Shown here piece after piece: positions 9,008 through 16,782 of a stretch of 64,000 nt of DNA. The position numbers and the translations under genes were made by a program. Within the stretch, counting starts at the first letter, position 1; each line of letters starts with the position of its first letter. A model generated the notes under the pieces. The model did no database searches. It saw only the letters and a list, made by a program, of their open reading frames with translations, and was not told the DNA's origin. The stretch comes from JBEKHT01 sp049516595 (lineage in GTDB: Bacteria; Chloroflexota; Anaerolineae; Anaerolineales; RBG-16-64-43), in assembly GCA_049516595.1 (NCBI GenBank), contig JBEKSY010000007.1:65878-129877 (forward strand), written 5' to 3'.

Positions 9008-9721
9008 ATGCAGAGGTCTCGCAAGTCTTTAGAAAGGGGATCGGGAGCCGCTTTGCCAACCCGTCCGGCAGAAGGGCGGGCGGATTCGGTCCCGTTGGAG
9101 GCTCCTGCGCATTCAACCGCCAAGCGAGCCTTCGACATCGCCTTCGCCCTCCTCATGCTCCTCCTGTCCTCGCCGGTCTGGGTCGTGCTCTCCCTCCTGA
9201 TCCTTTGGGAAGACGGGCCGCCGCTCCTCTTTGCGCAGGAGCGCTGGGGACTGGGCGGACGCCGCTTCCAGGTCCTCAAGTTCCGGACCATGAAGCGGGC
9301 CCAGGCCGGAGGGCAGCCCGCCACGGTCTCGCGCGCGGGGGATCCGCGCGTGACCCCCGTAGGCCGAGTGCTCCGGCGCATGGGGCTGGACGAACTCCCC
9401 AACCTGCTCAGCATCCTGCGGGGGGACATGAGCTTGGTCGGGCCCCGGGCGCTGGCCACCGATGAGATCGTTTTGGACATCGATCCCCGCTACCGGAGTT
9501 ATGAGGAGGTGCCCGGATTCCGCCAGCGCCTCTCGGTCAAGCCCGGGCTCACCGGCCTGGCGACCGTGCTCCTGCCTCGCGACGCCAGCCCTCGTCACCG
9601 CTTTGCGTACGACCTGGTCTACATCCGACGTTGGTCTTTCGGGCTCGACCTGCGCCTGGTGGGGATGTCCGTCCTCATCAGCCTGCTGGGCCGGTGGGAG
9701 AAGCGCGGGCGGAAGATCTAG
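9008..9721 (+). CDS. Polyprenyl-phosphate phosphoglycosyl transferase (free-standing, PglC/WbaP class)
   Basis: 237 aa. A basic N-terminus of about 38 residues precedes KRAFDIAFALLML (re-entrant membrane helix). Then come FAQERWGLGGRRF, KFRTM, the catalytic pair Asp128-Glu129 in GLDELPNLL, MSLVGPRAL and KPGLTGLATV. This is a second initiating phosphoglycosyl transferase, distinct from the fused domain at 3265-4851, so the cluster can start two glycans or one of the two is specialised. No strong ribosome site is seen before ATG 9008; initiation may depend on coupling to upstream genes about 140 bases away. Confidence 0.88.
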   Translation: MQRSRKSLERGSGAALPTRPAEGRADSVPLEAPAHSTAKRAFDIAFALLMLLLSSPVWVVLSLLILWEDGPPLLFAQERWGLGGRRFQVLKFRTMKRAQAGGQPATVSRAGDPRVTPVGRVLRRMGLDELPNLLSILRGDMSLVGPRALATDEIVLDIDPRYRSYEEVPGFRQRLSVKPGLTGLATVLLPRDASPRHRFAYDLVYIRRWSFGLDLRLVGMSVLISLLGRWEKRGRKI

Positions 9722-9731
9722 GCGCTTCGGG

Positions 9732-9737
9732 TATAAT
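9732..9737 (+). promoter_or_regulatory. -10 box TATAAT upstream of flavoprotein gene
   Basis: A perfect TATAAT follows the stop of the phosphoglycosyl transferase gene by about ten bases and precedes the flavoprotein start by about 100 bases. No good -35 box is visible. It probably makes the flavoprotein gene independent of the polysaccharide cluster. Confidence 0.5.
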
Positions 9738-9839
9738 CACCGTTGTTGTTTCGGACGTCGCGGGGGGAGAAGCAGGGAAGGCTAGGATTTGCCATCGCCG
9801 CGGGAAGCCGCGGCGCTTTGTTGCGAGAGAGGCCTTGGC

Positions 9840-11039
9840 TTGAAACAGTACGATACCGTGGTGGTGGGAGGTTCCGCCGCCGGGCTCCATGCGGCCCGCC
9901 GCCTCGCCCAGGGTGGGGCGCGGGTTCTGGTGCTCGAGCGCAACCAGACCTTTGGCACCCCCACCCGGACCTTGATCGTTACGCCCGAACTGGAACGGTT
10001 CCTTGCGCCCCTGCCCGGCGCGGCCGTGCTCGAGCGAATTGGCCGAATCGAGATGATCTCCCCCGGGGCCCGGGCCGTGGTGAACCTGGGTCGGCCGGAC
10101 TACGTCGTCGACCGGGGCAAGATCAACACGGCGCTGGCCGAGCGGGCCGAGCAAGAGGGGGTCGAGATCCTGCACGCAGCCAACCTGGTCTCCCTCGCAT
10201 TCGACCCGGACGGCGCCCGCCTGCGGGCAGAGATCTCCGGGTCCAGAGAGGTCGAGGTCCGCAGTCCCACGATTCTGGGCGCCGACGGGGTTCGGAGCCT
10301 CGTCGCTCGAGCCATGCGGGTGGGCCCGCCCGCCACGGCGCCGATCCTGCAGGCGGTCGTGCGATTCCCGGGCGGAAGCCTGGAGGGAAGGGCCCAGGTC
10401 TGGTTCGATCCCGCCGTCACACGCTACTTGCTCTGGCTGGTCCCCCACAGCGATGGCACGGGTGTCGTCGGCTTGGTTGGCGCGCGAGGCAGTTCCGTAC
10501 GAAGGATATTGGACGACTTCCTCAAGCGAGCAGGATACAGCCCCTTGTGCTATCAGGGCGCCGTCATCCCGTTGCACACGCCGAGGCGCCGTCTGGAGAC
10601 TTGCTGGGCCGGAGGGCGCGCGCTGCTGGTTGGGGACGCGGCCGGCCACGTGAAGGTGACCACCTTCGGCGGTCTCGTTTCCGGGTTGTGGGGCGCCGAG
10701 GCGGCCGCCGAAAGCATCCTCCGCGGCACCCCGTACGGGCGGGCCCTGCGGCCGCTCAATCGCGAGCTATATTTCCACGATGCGTTGCGCTGGGTGCTGA
10801 ATCGCTTCACCTCGAGAGACTACGATGTACTCCTCGGCAGCCTGGGCCCTCGCGCTCGCTCGTGGCTCGAAGAGCACAATCGCGACATGACCTCGGCCGC
10901 GCCGCTGGGCCTCCTCTCCGCTCAGCCGGGACTGATCTTCCTTGCGGCGCAGGCGATGATCCGCGCGGCGCGGCGCAATGGATCCGAAATGCGTGCGTCC
11001 CCCAGCCAGCCAGGAGAGGCCTTGCATTCCTGGGACTAG
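9840..11039 (+). CDS. FAD-dependent oxidoreductase, geranylgeranyl-reductase-like
   Basis: 399 aa from TTG 9840. The reading (M)KQYDTVVVGGSAAGLHAA places the FAD-binding GGSAAG at residues 10-15, as expected for the family. A frame-extending TTG at 9789 would add 17 unlikely residues, while GAGAGAGG lies just before 9840. FLVLERN-like Glu after the second strand (VLVLERN) binds the ribose. GDAAGHVKVTTFGGLVSGLWGAEAAAESIL near residue 265 is the conserved second FAD motif of the geranylgeranyl reductase family. Members reduce isoprenoid chains of lipids, quinones or carrier lipids; acting on a polyprenyl carrier used by the neighbouring genes is possible but unproven. Confidence 0.82.
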   Translation: MKQYDTVVVGGSAAGLHAARRLAQGGARVLVLERNQTFGTPTRTLIVTPELERFLAPLPGAAVLERIGRIEMISPGARAVVNLGRPDYVVDRGKINTALAERAEQEGVEILHAANLVSLAFDPDGARLRAEISGSREVEVRSPTILGADGVRSLVARAMRVGPPATAPILQAVVRFPGGSLEGRAQVWFDPAVTRYLLWLVPHSDGTGVVGLVGARGSSVRRILDDFLKRAGYSPLCYQGAVIPLHTPRRRLETCWAGGRALLVGDAAGHVKVTTFGGLVSGLWGAEAAAESILRGTPYGRALRPLNRELYFHDALRWVLNRFTSRDYDVLLGSLGPRARSWLEEHNRDMTSAAPLGLLSAQPGLIFLAAQAMIRAARRNGSEMRASPSQPGEALHSWD

Positions 11040-11607
11040 GAAAAGGCGCGCGAGCCGTCCCGCAAGGCGGTCTTGTGGGGCCGTACCGAGGGACCAGGAG
11101 CCAGGTTCTGGGAGGCGCAGCCCGGCGGGCTACCCGAAGGCTCTTCCCCTAAGAGCCTGCTCCTGAGGCGCCCTATCGTGCATCGGGAAGCGTCGGCCTC
11201 TGCAGGATCGCAGAGGCCGATCTGACTCTGGGACCAGAGCCGCGGCGCCGTTTTGGAGGGAGGGCGGCCGCCGCAGCGTAGGAAAAGGTGAACCTCGCGC
11301 GGAACCTTGCCTCTTCCCCCGCGCAGCGAGATGGGCAGGGGACGGTCAGGAAACGAAGGTTGGCACCCAGAGCGTGGCAAGGAAGGAACCGATCAAGAGG
11401 AACGCGCGCTAAAGGGGAGACCATGGTACGGGCGGCTCCTCTTGAGCGCGGTTTGTCCTCACCCTGCGAGAGAATTGAGCTCTGCGGCGACCCGGTTTTC
11501 GGTCGCGAGCCATGGGGCACGGGACGAGGACCAACGACCCGCATGAGCCCATTTGCGAAGAAGCAGATTCGGATGGAGGGGCGGGGACTCTTTCAGGATC
11601 CAATCCA
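11040..11607 (+). other. Gene-free stretch
   Basis: About 570 bases with short overlapping open frames in several directions but no recognisable product, ribosome site or coding trend. It marks the change from the polysaccharide cluster to the accessory region. Confidence 0.6.
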
Positions 11608-11635
11608 TTGACAACCGCCTTGCTTCCCGTATAAT
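11608..11635 (+). promoter_or_regulatory. Consensus sigma-70-type promoter of a non-coding transcript
   Basis: TTGACA at 11608-11613 and TATAAT at 11630-11635 with a 16-base spacer: both hexamers match consensus perfectly, the only such pair noticed in this window. Transcription should begin near 11642. No ribosome site or open frame follows before the terminator, so the product is expected to be RNA. Confidence 0.85.
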
Positions 11636-11641
11636 GATGAT

Positions 11642-11782
11642 AGCGTTAGACTAGCCAATGAAATGATGGGCTAGTAATATAGGGGGGCGGGCCTCGCTTT
11701 TCCTGCCCTAGACGTCTAATAGACCAAACGTTAGCTGGCGAATCCACCCCGAGTGGGGGGTAAGCCAGCTTTTTCTTTTTTC
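11642..11782 (+). ncRNA. Orphan structured RNA, about 140 nt, family not recognised
   Basis: The stretch between a perfect promoter and an intrinsic terminator is built of helices. P1 pairs 11645-11649 with 11716-11720 (one G-U). P2 is a perfect 7-bp stem, ACTAGCC 11650-11656 with GGCTAGT 11669-11675, with a 12-base loop. P3 pairs 11685-11691 with 11702-11708 (one G-U) with a 10-base loop. Together these form a three-way junction. An alternative helix, AGCGTT 11642-11647 with AACGTT 11727-11732, would stack on the terminator stem and compete with P1. It faces the recombinase gene tail to tail. It matches no riboswitch, 6S, SRP or tmRNA pattern I know. Confidence 0.65.
11733..11782 (+). terminator. 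Intrinsic terminator of the orphan RNA
   Basis: AGCTGGC 11733-11739 pairs with GCCAGCT 11764-11770, enclosing an inner C4/G4 hairpin. A T-rich tract (11770-11781) follows directly. It lies about 130 bases before the stop of the convergent recombinase gene. Confidence 0.8.
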
Positions 11783-11914
11783 ATAGGACGAATGGGGAAT
11801 TGGGCAGCGTCGAAAAAAGGGGGGCAGAGAATGCGCGAGCCCGTCGTGGTCCGTGAGGCAAGCCTCTGCTGCGGCGTGAGAACCTTGCCCTTCACTCCGG
11901 CAGAACCAAACCCG

Positions 11915-12925
11915 CTAGCACGGACCGGGTCCTTCCATGAGATTGCCGATGGGGCCATTCCCCGAAGCCACCTCCCCCGCCCTGACCCGCACTTCCAGGG
12001 GGACGTAGCTCCGTGCGGCCACACTCAGCCGGTTGTGCCCGAGCTGGCGGGAAACGGCGAGCAGTGCCTGCCGATCAGTGCGGCCCGCCTCGACCGCGCG
12101 GCGATACTCCTGCGCAGCGAAGCCTTTGCGGAATCCGTGCGTCCCCAGACACTCAATCCCCAGATCCGCGCAGGACCCCCTGACCCGGTTGTATGCCCGA
12201 TCATCAAGAGTTCGCCGATTCGGGAACAGGTGCCCGTCGGGCTGCTCGCGCCCAACCTCGCGCATCGCCTCCAGAAACTCCCTCTGATCGGGCTGGACCT
12301 TCACTCGCCTGGGCCGACCTCCTTTGGTGTGGTTGGCGTTCGATTCCAGCGCGATCCAGCCCTCCTCGGCATGAATATCCTCCGCTCTCAGATAGCAGGC
12401 CTCGCTGATCCGCAGCCCGGCAATCCACATCAGCTTGAGCAAGTCCGCAACCCGCGGATCCCGAACGCGGATGGCCGCGAGCAGGCGTTCAACCTCATCC
12501 GGCTTGTAGGCGCGCGGGTGGGGTCGCAGGCCTGTACGCGGGTGGGGCTGGTGTCGGTCCAGCGGGAGGAGTTCGGGGCTCTCCGCCGGAAAGATCCGCG
12601 CCTTGCGGCAGGCCAGGTCGACCTTGCGCAAGGAGCCTGCTACGCGCTTAAGATAGTTTCGACTGAGCCCGTGGGCCATGAGATCCGCGATGTAGGCTCC
12701 GGCCATGGCGGGGGTGATCTGGCCCACCTCGCGGACCTCGGGCCAGCGGCCTCGCACAAAGCGGCCAAAGCGGTGTGCGTCTTCGCACATCACGCGCATG
12801 GTCTGGATCCCGCGGATCACATCCACGCGGCCGTGCTTCTTGTCCTCATGACGGCTGTGACCTGGGCGAAAGATCCCCTGCAGGGCCCTCATCATCTGGT
12901 ATCCGAGACTTCCATGATGAGACAT
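11915..12925 (-). CDS. Tyrosine recombinase / integrase
   Basis: 336 aa. The catalytic set is complete and ordered: Arg172 in GLRISEACYL, a Lys-containing beta turn (NHTKGGRPRRVKV), His263 and Arg266 in THGFRKGFA, His297 in LGHNRLS and Tyr307 in ARSYVP. The N-terminal 130 residues contain a helical core-binding domain (ITPAMAGAYIADLMAHGLSRNYLKRVAGSLRKV). AGGAGGG precedes ATG 12925 at good spacing. It should cut and join a specific DNA site. No plasmid or phage structural genes are nearby, and the integron-specific insert is not evident. The gene sits next to the orphan RNA and opens a region rich in decayed genes, so it may belong to an old mobile element. Confidence 0.88.
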   Translation of the reverse strand: MSHHGSLGYQMMRALQGIFRPGHSRHEDKKHGRVDVIRGIQTMRVMCEDAHRFGRFVRGRWPEVREVGQITPAMAGAYIADLMAHGLSRNYLKRVAGSLRKVDLACRKARIFPAESPELLPLDRHQPHPRTGLRPHPRAYKPDEVERLLAAIRVRDPRVADLLKLMWIAGLRISEACYLRAEDIHAEEGWIALESNANHTKGGRPRRVKVQPDQREFLEAMREVGREQPDGHLFPNRRTLDDRAYNRVRGSCADLGIECLGTHGFRKGFAAQEYRRAVEAGRTDRQALLAVSRQLGHNRLSVAARSYVPLEVRVRAGEVASGNGPIGNLMEGPGPC

Positions 12926-13557
12926 GGCGGCTCCCTCCTGCTAACTCCCCTGCCCCGGGAGGATGGCGGACAACTCAATGATCGGTCGATGATTGCGGCG
13001 CCAGACCTCATTTGGACAGCCTGGGCTGCTCTCTGCTGTCCGCAGAGATCCGCTCACCGGGAGCGGAAGCCGCTGAGGTTGAGGCCCAAGGAGTGGGAAG
13101 GCGGCAGGTTTCCCGTCCTCGCTGCCCAGGGGCCGGGCGCAGTGACCCGCTGGGGGACGTGCTCTTACAGGAACGCTCTTTCCGGACCGATGCACCTCCT
13201 TTCCCCCTCGGCCGAGGGGACGATCGGGAGCCCGCGTGTGTCTTCTGCCAGCCAACGTTGGTGGACTCCACCTGTCGAGTTTGTCCAATGGGACAACGCC
13301 GCACAACGTTCGAAGCGATCCGCGAAACGAGATGAAGCCTGGGAGAGCCGCGCCCTCGACCCCGCAAGCGGGGCCGGAAGGGCAAGCAAGTTCTGCAGCC
13401 AAGTGAGAAATTGCCCGCCCCTCTTGGAAAGCTCGCTCGCCATGCCTCCATCCATTCCGAGGATCACGCATGCACATAGCCTATTCGGTTTGCCCACATC
13501 GGTCTAGAGACCACTCTGGTTTTCGTGGATTTTTCAAGGAAAGAAAGGGGGATTGCG
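12926..13557. other. Gene-free stretch between recombinase and unknown gene
   Basis: About 630 bases. Open frames on both strands have no recognisable motif or initiation signal. It holds divergent upstream sequences of the recombinase (-) and of the unknown gene at 13558 (+). Confidence 0.55.
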
Positions 13558-14274
13558 ATGAAGTTCCTGGACTACATGAGCACGGCCGAAGGATTTGCCC
13601 GCCTGATGGACCAACTCGCCCTGCGCTTCCCGGATCCCGAACTGCTTGAGGATCCGGTCCTAGAGGAACATCCGGCTCTGGTAGGGTTCCTGCAGAGGGA
13701 GTGGGCGCAAAAGAGGAGGCCAGAGACGGATGGCGTCGCCCTGGGCTTTGTCCTATTGGTCGCTTACCATACCGGTCTGCTTCTCGAGCGGAGCCGCTAT
13801 GGACATAAGCGCTACCTGCGGCTCGGGGTGCTGCTGCTCCTAGGGAGACATGTCTGGCCGATATTCGAAGTGTGGGTCGGCAGGGTCCGGCCGCTCCCAG
13901 GCAGGCGCAGCCTGTCTTCATCCCTCACCTGGTTCCAGGCCAACGGCGGCCTGACGAGGGCGCTGGAAGAGTTGGGGGTCTCTAATCCCCACGGAGGGGA
14001 ACTCCAGGTTTCTGCCGATGACTTCCAGCGGGATAATTCGACCCTTTCAAAGTGGCTCAAGCAAGCCCTCCTGGCCCTCTACGACGAGATCCGAATCGAA
14101 CTGGAGATGGCAGACCCGGCCGCCTGCTCCTCCCGCGCCATCCGGGAAGTGGGATTGGCCTACACGAAGACCCCCCTACCCAGGCCGAATGGAGATCTTC
14201 AAGAATCCATCCCGTCCGCGCGATCTGGAGCTCGCCCTTTGGTCTCCGGTCGGTATCATCGCTTTCCTCAATGA
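13558..14274 (+). CDS. Hypothetical protein, possibly frame-damaged at the C-terminus
   Basis: 238 aa from ATG 13558, chosen over an ATG 33 bases earlier because GAAAGAAAGGGGG sits just upstream. The product is mainly helical with one hydrophobic stretch (LGFVLLVAYHTGLLL). I recognise no family. The last 30 residues are rich in Arg, Ser and Pro and look out of frame. In the next frame, from ATG 14189 to the stop at 14305, a more natural sequence ends in GIIAFLNDLIVARPLIA. Either the gene carries a late frameshift or it was truncated by the duplication that placed aconitase-related sequence downstream. Confidence 0.5.
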   Translation: MKFLDYMSTAEGFARLMDQLALRFPDPELLEDPVLEEHPALVGFLQREWAQKRRPETDGVALGFVLLVAYHTGLLLERSRYGHKRYLRLGVLLLLGRHVWPIFEVWVGRVRPLPGRRSLSSSLTWFQANGGLTRALEELGVSNPHGGELQVSADDFQRDNSTLSKWLKQALLALYDEIRIELEMADPAACSSRAIREVGLAYTKTPLPRPNGDLQESIPSARSGARPLVSGRYHRFPQ

Positions 14275-14305
14275 TCTCATCGTCGCCCGGCCATTGATCG
14301 CCTGA
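14189..14305 (+). pseudogene. Short gene remnant, 38 codons, matched upstream of aconitase
   Basis: The reading ends GIIAFLNDLIVARPLIA. A similar reading, PFIAFGDALIAQRPLIA, is found at about 21504-21563 directly upstream of the real aconitase promoter. Both stretches therefore appear to be copies of the end of one ancestral gene that lay upstream of aconitase. Neither is recognisably complete. Confidence 0.45.
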
Positions 14306-14321
14306 TCTTGAAGGCTATCAT
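14294..14321 (+). promoter_or_regulatory. Decayed copy of the aconitase promoter
   Basis: TTGATC at 14294-14299 and TATCAT at 14316-14321 with a 16-base spacer. Bases correspond to the intact promoter at 21564-21591, where the -10 is TATAAT. Conservation of the -35 and spacer with a mutated -10 is what a copied and then unselected promoter should show. Confidence 0.6.
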
Positions 14322-14383
14322 GCGCGCGTGGTCGATCTGCGATCGAGTTGGGTGCAGGTTGCCGGCCACGCGCAGGGGAAAAC

Positions 14384-14929
14384 ATGGGGAATAGAAAGCA
14401 ACGATCCGATTCTTTTGGCTCCTTCTCCACCTATGACTCCGTCTCCGGCCGGGAGCACCTCTTCCGCCTGGAGGCCCTCGAGAAGGAGGGCATCGGCGGA
14501 AATCTCCAGCGCCTGCCCTACTCGATTCGCATCCTGCTCGAGTCGCTGCTCCGGAACCTCGATGGGGCTCAGGTCAGTGAGGCGGACGTCGAGCGCCTGG
14601 CGGGGTGGGACCCGAAGTTGCCTCCGATGCACGCGGCACCTTTCAAGCCGGCGCGCGTCCTCTTGCAGGGGTTCACCGGTGTCCCCGCCGTGGCGGAGGG
14701 ATACCAGATCGTTCTTCTGCCGTGGAGGATTCTCAGAGCGATCATCGATGGCGAGTCGACCGCCCGGGATCGTGATCGCTTCTGGATGTTCAACGCCGCA
14801 GCCCCGCTTCTGACCTGGAACGCCATCAACGGACGACACCCAGCCTTTTGCGTCGGCCTCCGAAGCGGCTGCTACAACTGCGGACCAAAGGGGAGGCAAT
14901 GTGCGGCCGCAATTCGCGCTCTGGGGTGA
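14384..14929 (+). pseudogene. Truncated aconitase (N-terminal about 105 codons) fused to unrelated sequence
   Basis: From ATG 14384 to about 14698 the reading parallels the start of the aconitase at 21649 almost without gaps: SGREHLFRLEALEK, SIRILLES, EADVERLAGWDPK, PFKPARVLLQGFTGVPAV. After GVPAV similarity stops abruptly and the frame runs on for about 75 codons of unrelated sequence to a stop at 14929. All three iron-sulphur cysteines and most active-site residues are missing, so it cannot be an enzyme. Its divergence from the intact gene (roughly a fifth of bases by eye) indicates an old duplication. Confidence 0.85.
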
Positions 14930-15192
14930 GCGCTCGCCGAAAGGCGGGCGCGAACCCGAGGGCCCGTGCGCCTCGGCCACCACCCGAGGCGACCGCAGTC
15001 GATTCTGGGGCTCGTGGCGATGCCGAAGTAGACTCCCACGAGATCCGTCCTCTCGCCACCTGCGGCATGTAGCCGCGCACCATCTGCGAGGGTCTCGCCA
15101 GATCTTGCCGGTCACGGGCGCGCTCGGAGAGGGACCGGCATCCTTAGTCTATTCGCGGGGTGGAGGCTGGGGGGGACTCCCGGCGCTGCCCT

Positions 15193-16782
15193 TTAGTGCA
15201 TGATCAACGGAAGAAAGAAAGGGAAGAACGCGGTGTAGTTCTGGTCGGGCGTATCGGCGGTGAGGCTGGTGTAGCTTCGGCTGGCCGGATCGAAGGACCA
15301 GGGCTGCTTCAGGGGAGTGACCGTGCCGGACCAGCCGTTCGGGACGGCCGCGCTGTAGGCGCCGCTCCCGTTGGTGACGGGGTTACCGAGGAGGCCGTCC
15401 ATGACCACGCCGCTGACCGGCGCGCCCCAAGCCGTTTTCACATACCCGGAGAGGCTGCGGGACACGCTGGCGGTAGCGTAGTAGACATACTGCTCAATGT
15501 TGCATTGTCCGTAGCCAATCTTGAAATAGCCATCGCCGTTCCAGGAGGACCCCCAGGAGTTGCGCGCAATCCAATAGCCGCCGGCGTCATCGTACCCTAC
15601 GAGGTCCACGACATGATCGGTGCCCTGGGGGGCCGAGCATCGCATGACCCCATTGGGGTCCCAGGAAGCATCGGCAACATCAAAGGCGACTGACAGCGGG
15701 CCGTAGGTCAAGAGGGCCTGCTGGATGGTCGTCCGATCCGTGCCGACGTATCCGAACTGCAGGATCTTGACCAGGCGGCTGGCGTAATCGGAGCAGCGGT
15801 TGGCGCAGGTGCGATTGCTGCAGTTCCCGCCGGTGCGGTAGGTACAGGTGGCCGGGCAGCTGGTCGTGCAGTTGCAGCCGCTTCCATCGGCATAGGGCAT
15901 ACAGGCTTCGTCGGGGATGCCTTTCGTTTGGATGAAGCTCAAAGCCAAGGCATGCGAGCCACCGCAGCAGGTTCCCGCGGTCGTGCAGTCGGACACCAGG
16001 TACTCTTCGGCCAGGTTAGGGGTCAGCCCGGGGTTTCCCGCGGCGATCTTGAGTACCGCCTCCGTTTGCCCGACCGCCCCGAAGGCCCAGCAAGATCCAC
16101 ACGAGCCCTGATCCTTGATCGGGGTCAGCCAGTTGCCGGTAGCCCCCAGGTAGGTGGTATTCCGCCAGTCAAAGGAGGCCGGCGGGGCCCCCGTCAAGGC
16201 GGGATTATGCTGGATGGCCGGACCCCCGACGAAAGGGACTGAGCCGCCCAGATTGTTACCTTGAGCGACATTGGCTGCGTCGCCGCAATGGCTGCCCTTC
16301 ACCTTCTGTGGAATCCCGTCCAGGTCCGTTGCCGCGCCGAGGCTCTTGCCGTTTTTGTCCAGGCACACGGCGTATTCCCGACTGAACGGATTCTTGCCGT
16401 CGGTTTCGACACGGAGGCCGTGGCCCTGCTGGGCGCAGTAGGAGTGCTCCGGCGCGCATTTCCCGGCCAAGAAGTCCCAGGCATCGCATCGGCCCCCGTC
16501 GGGCATCACGCAGACCCCGCGCTTGCCGCCCGCGCCGTCGTCCACATCCTCGAAGTCATATCCCAGATCCCTGCAATACACAGCCGCAGGGTTCGCGAGG
16601 AATGTCTGCGGGTCTTCGAGGCGGGGCGAGGTTGCCGCCGTTGCCCCACTGGCCCGAGAGGCTGGCAGGCTCAAGGCTTGGAGAATGCTGCTCCGCACGG
16701 CTTTCGTGCTGACCCCGATCGCCAGGACGGCCAGGGCAAGAAGTATGAGCAGGTATCTGATGAGGATTTTGACCGGAGGCAT
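15193..16782 (-). CDS. Secreted papain-like (C1A) cysteine protease with DUF333 domain
   Basis: 529 aa. A signal or anchor helix occupies residues 6-24. Residues about 62-115 match DUF333: NPAAVYC, GVCVMPDGGRCDAWDFLAGKC. The C1A catalytic domain follows: oxyanion Gln and Cys231 in KDQGSCGSCWAFG, His390 in GTDHVVDLVGYDD and Asn408 in ARNSWGSSW. A Cys-rich insert (CNCTTSCPATCTYRTGG and neighbours) lies between the first two motifs. The last 90 residues form a beta domain (LSGYVKTAWGAPVSGVVMDG) and end in FFLPLIMH, an LPLIM-type terminal motif seen on exported Chloroflexota proteins. No propeptide of the usual I29 type is visible; the DUF333 part may replace it. Papain-like enzymes are uncommon in bacteria. 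Confidence 0.88.
   Translation of the reverse strand: MPPVKILIRYLLILLALAVLAIGVSTKAVRSSILQALSLPASRASGATAATSPRLEDPQTFLANPAAVYCRDLGYDFEDVDDGAGGKRGVCVMPDGGRCDAWDFLAGKCAPEHSYCAQQGHGLRVETDGKNPFSREYAVCLDKNGKSLGAATDLDGIPQKVKGSHCGDAANVAQGNNLGGSVPFVGGPAIQHNPALTGAPPASFDWRNTTYLGATGNWLTPIKDQGSCGSCWAFGAVGQTEAVLKIAAGNPGLTPNLAEEYLVSDCTTAGTCCGGSHALALSFIQTKGIPDEACMPYADGSGCNCTTSCPATCTYRTGGNCSNRTCANRCSDYASRLVKILQFGYVGTDRTTIQQALLTYGPLSVAFDVADASWDPNGVMRCSAPQGTDHVVDLVGYDDAGGYWIARNSWGSSWNGDGYFKIGYGQCNIEQYVYYATASVSRSLSGYVKTAWGAPVSGVVMDGLLGNPVTNGSGAYSAAVPNGWSGTVTPLKQPWSFDPASRSYTSLTADTPDQNYTAFFPFFLPLIMH

Noticed and set aside
11641..11740. GTTAGAC and GTCTAAT elements resembling integron attC core sites next to a recombinase
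   Set aside because: The order and spacing are wrong for attC (the core precedes the inverse core), there is no cassette array, and the recombinase lacks evident IntI features. The pairing is better explained as an RNA helix.
11753..13507. 584-codon open frame on the + strand across the recombinase region
   Set aside because: It is antisense to the integrase, whose catalytic residues are all on the minus strand. Its translation has no motif, and the frame is open only because of high GC content.
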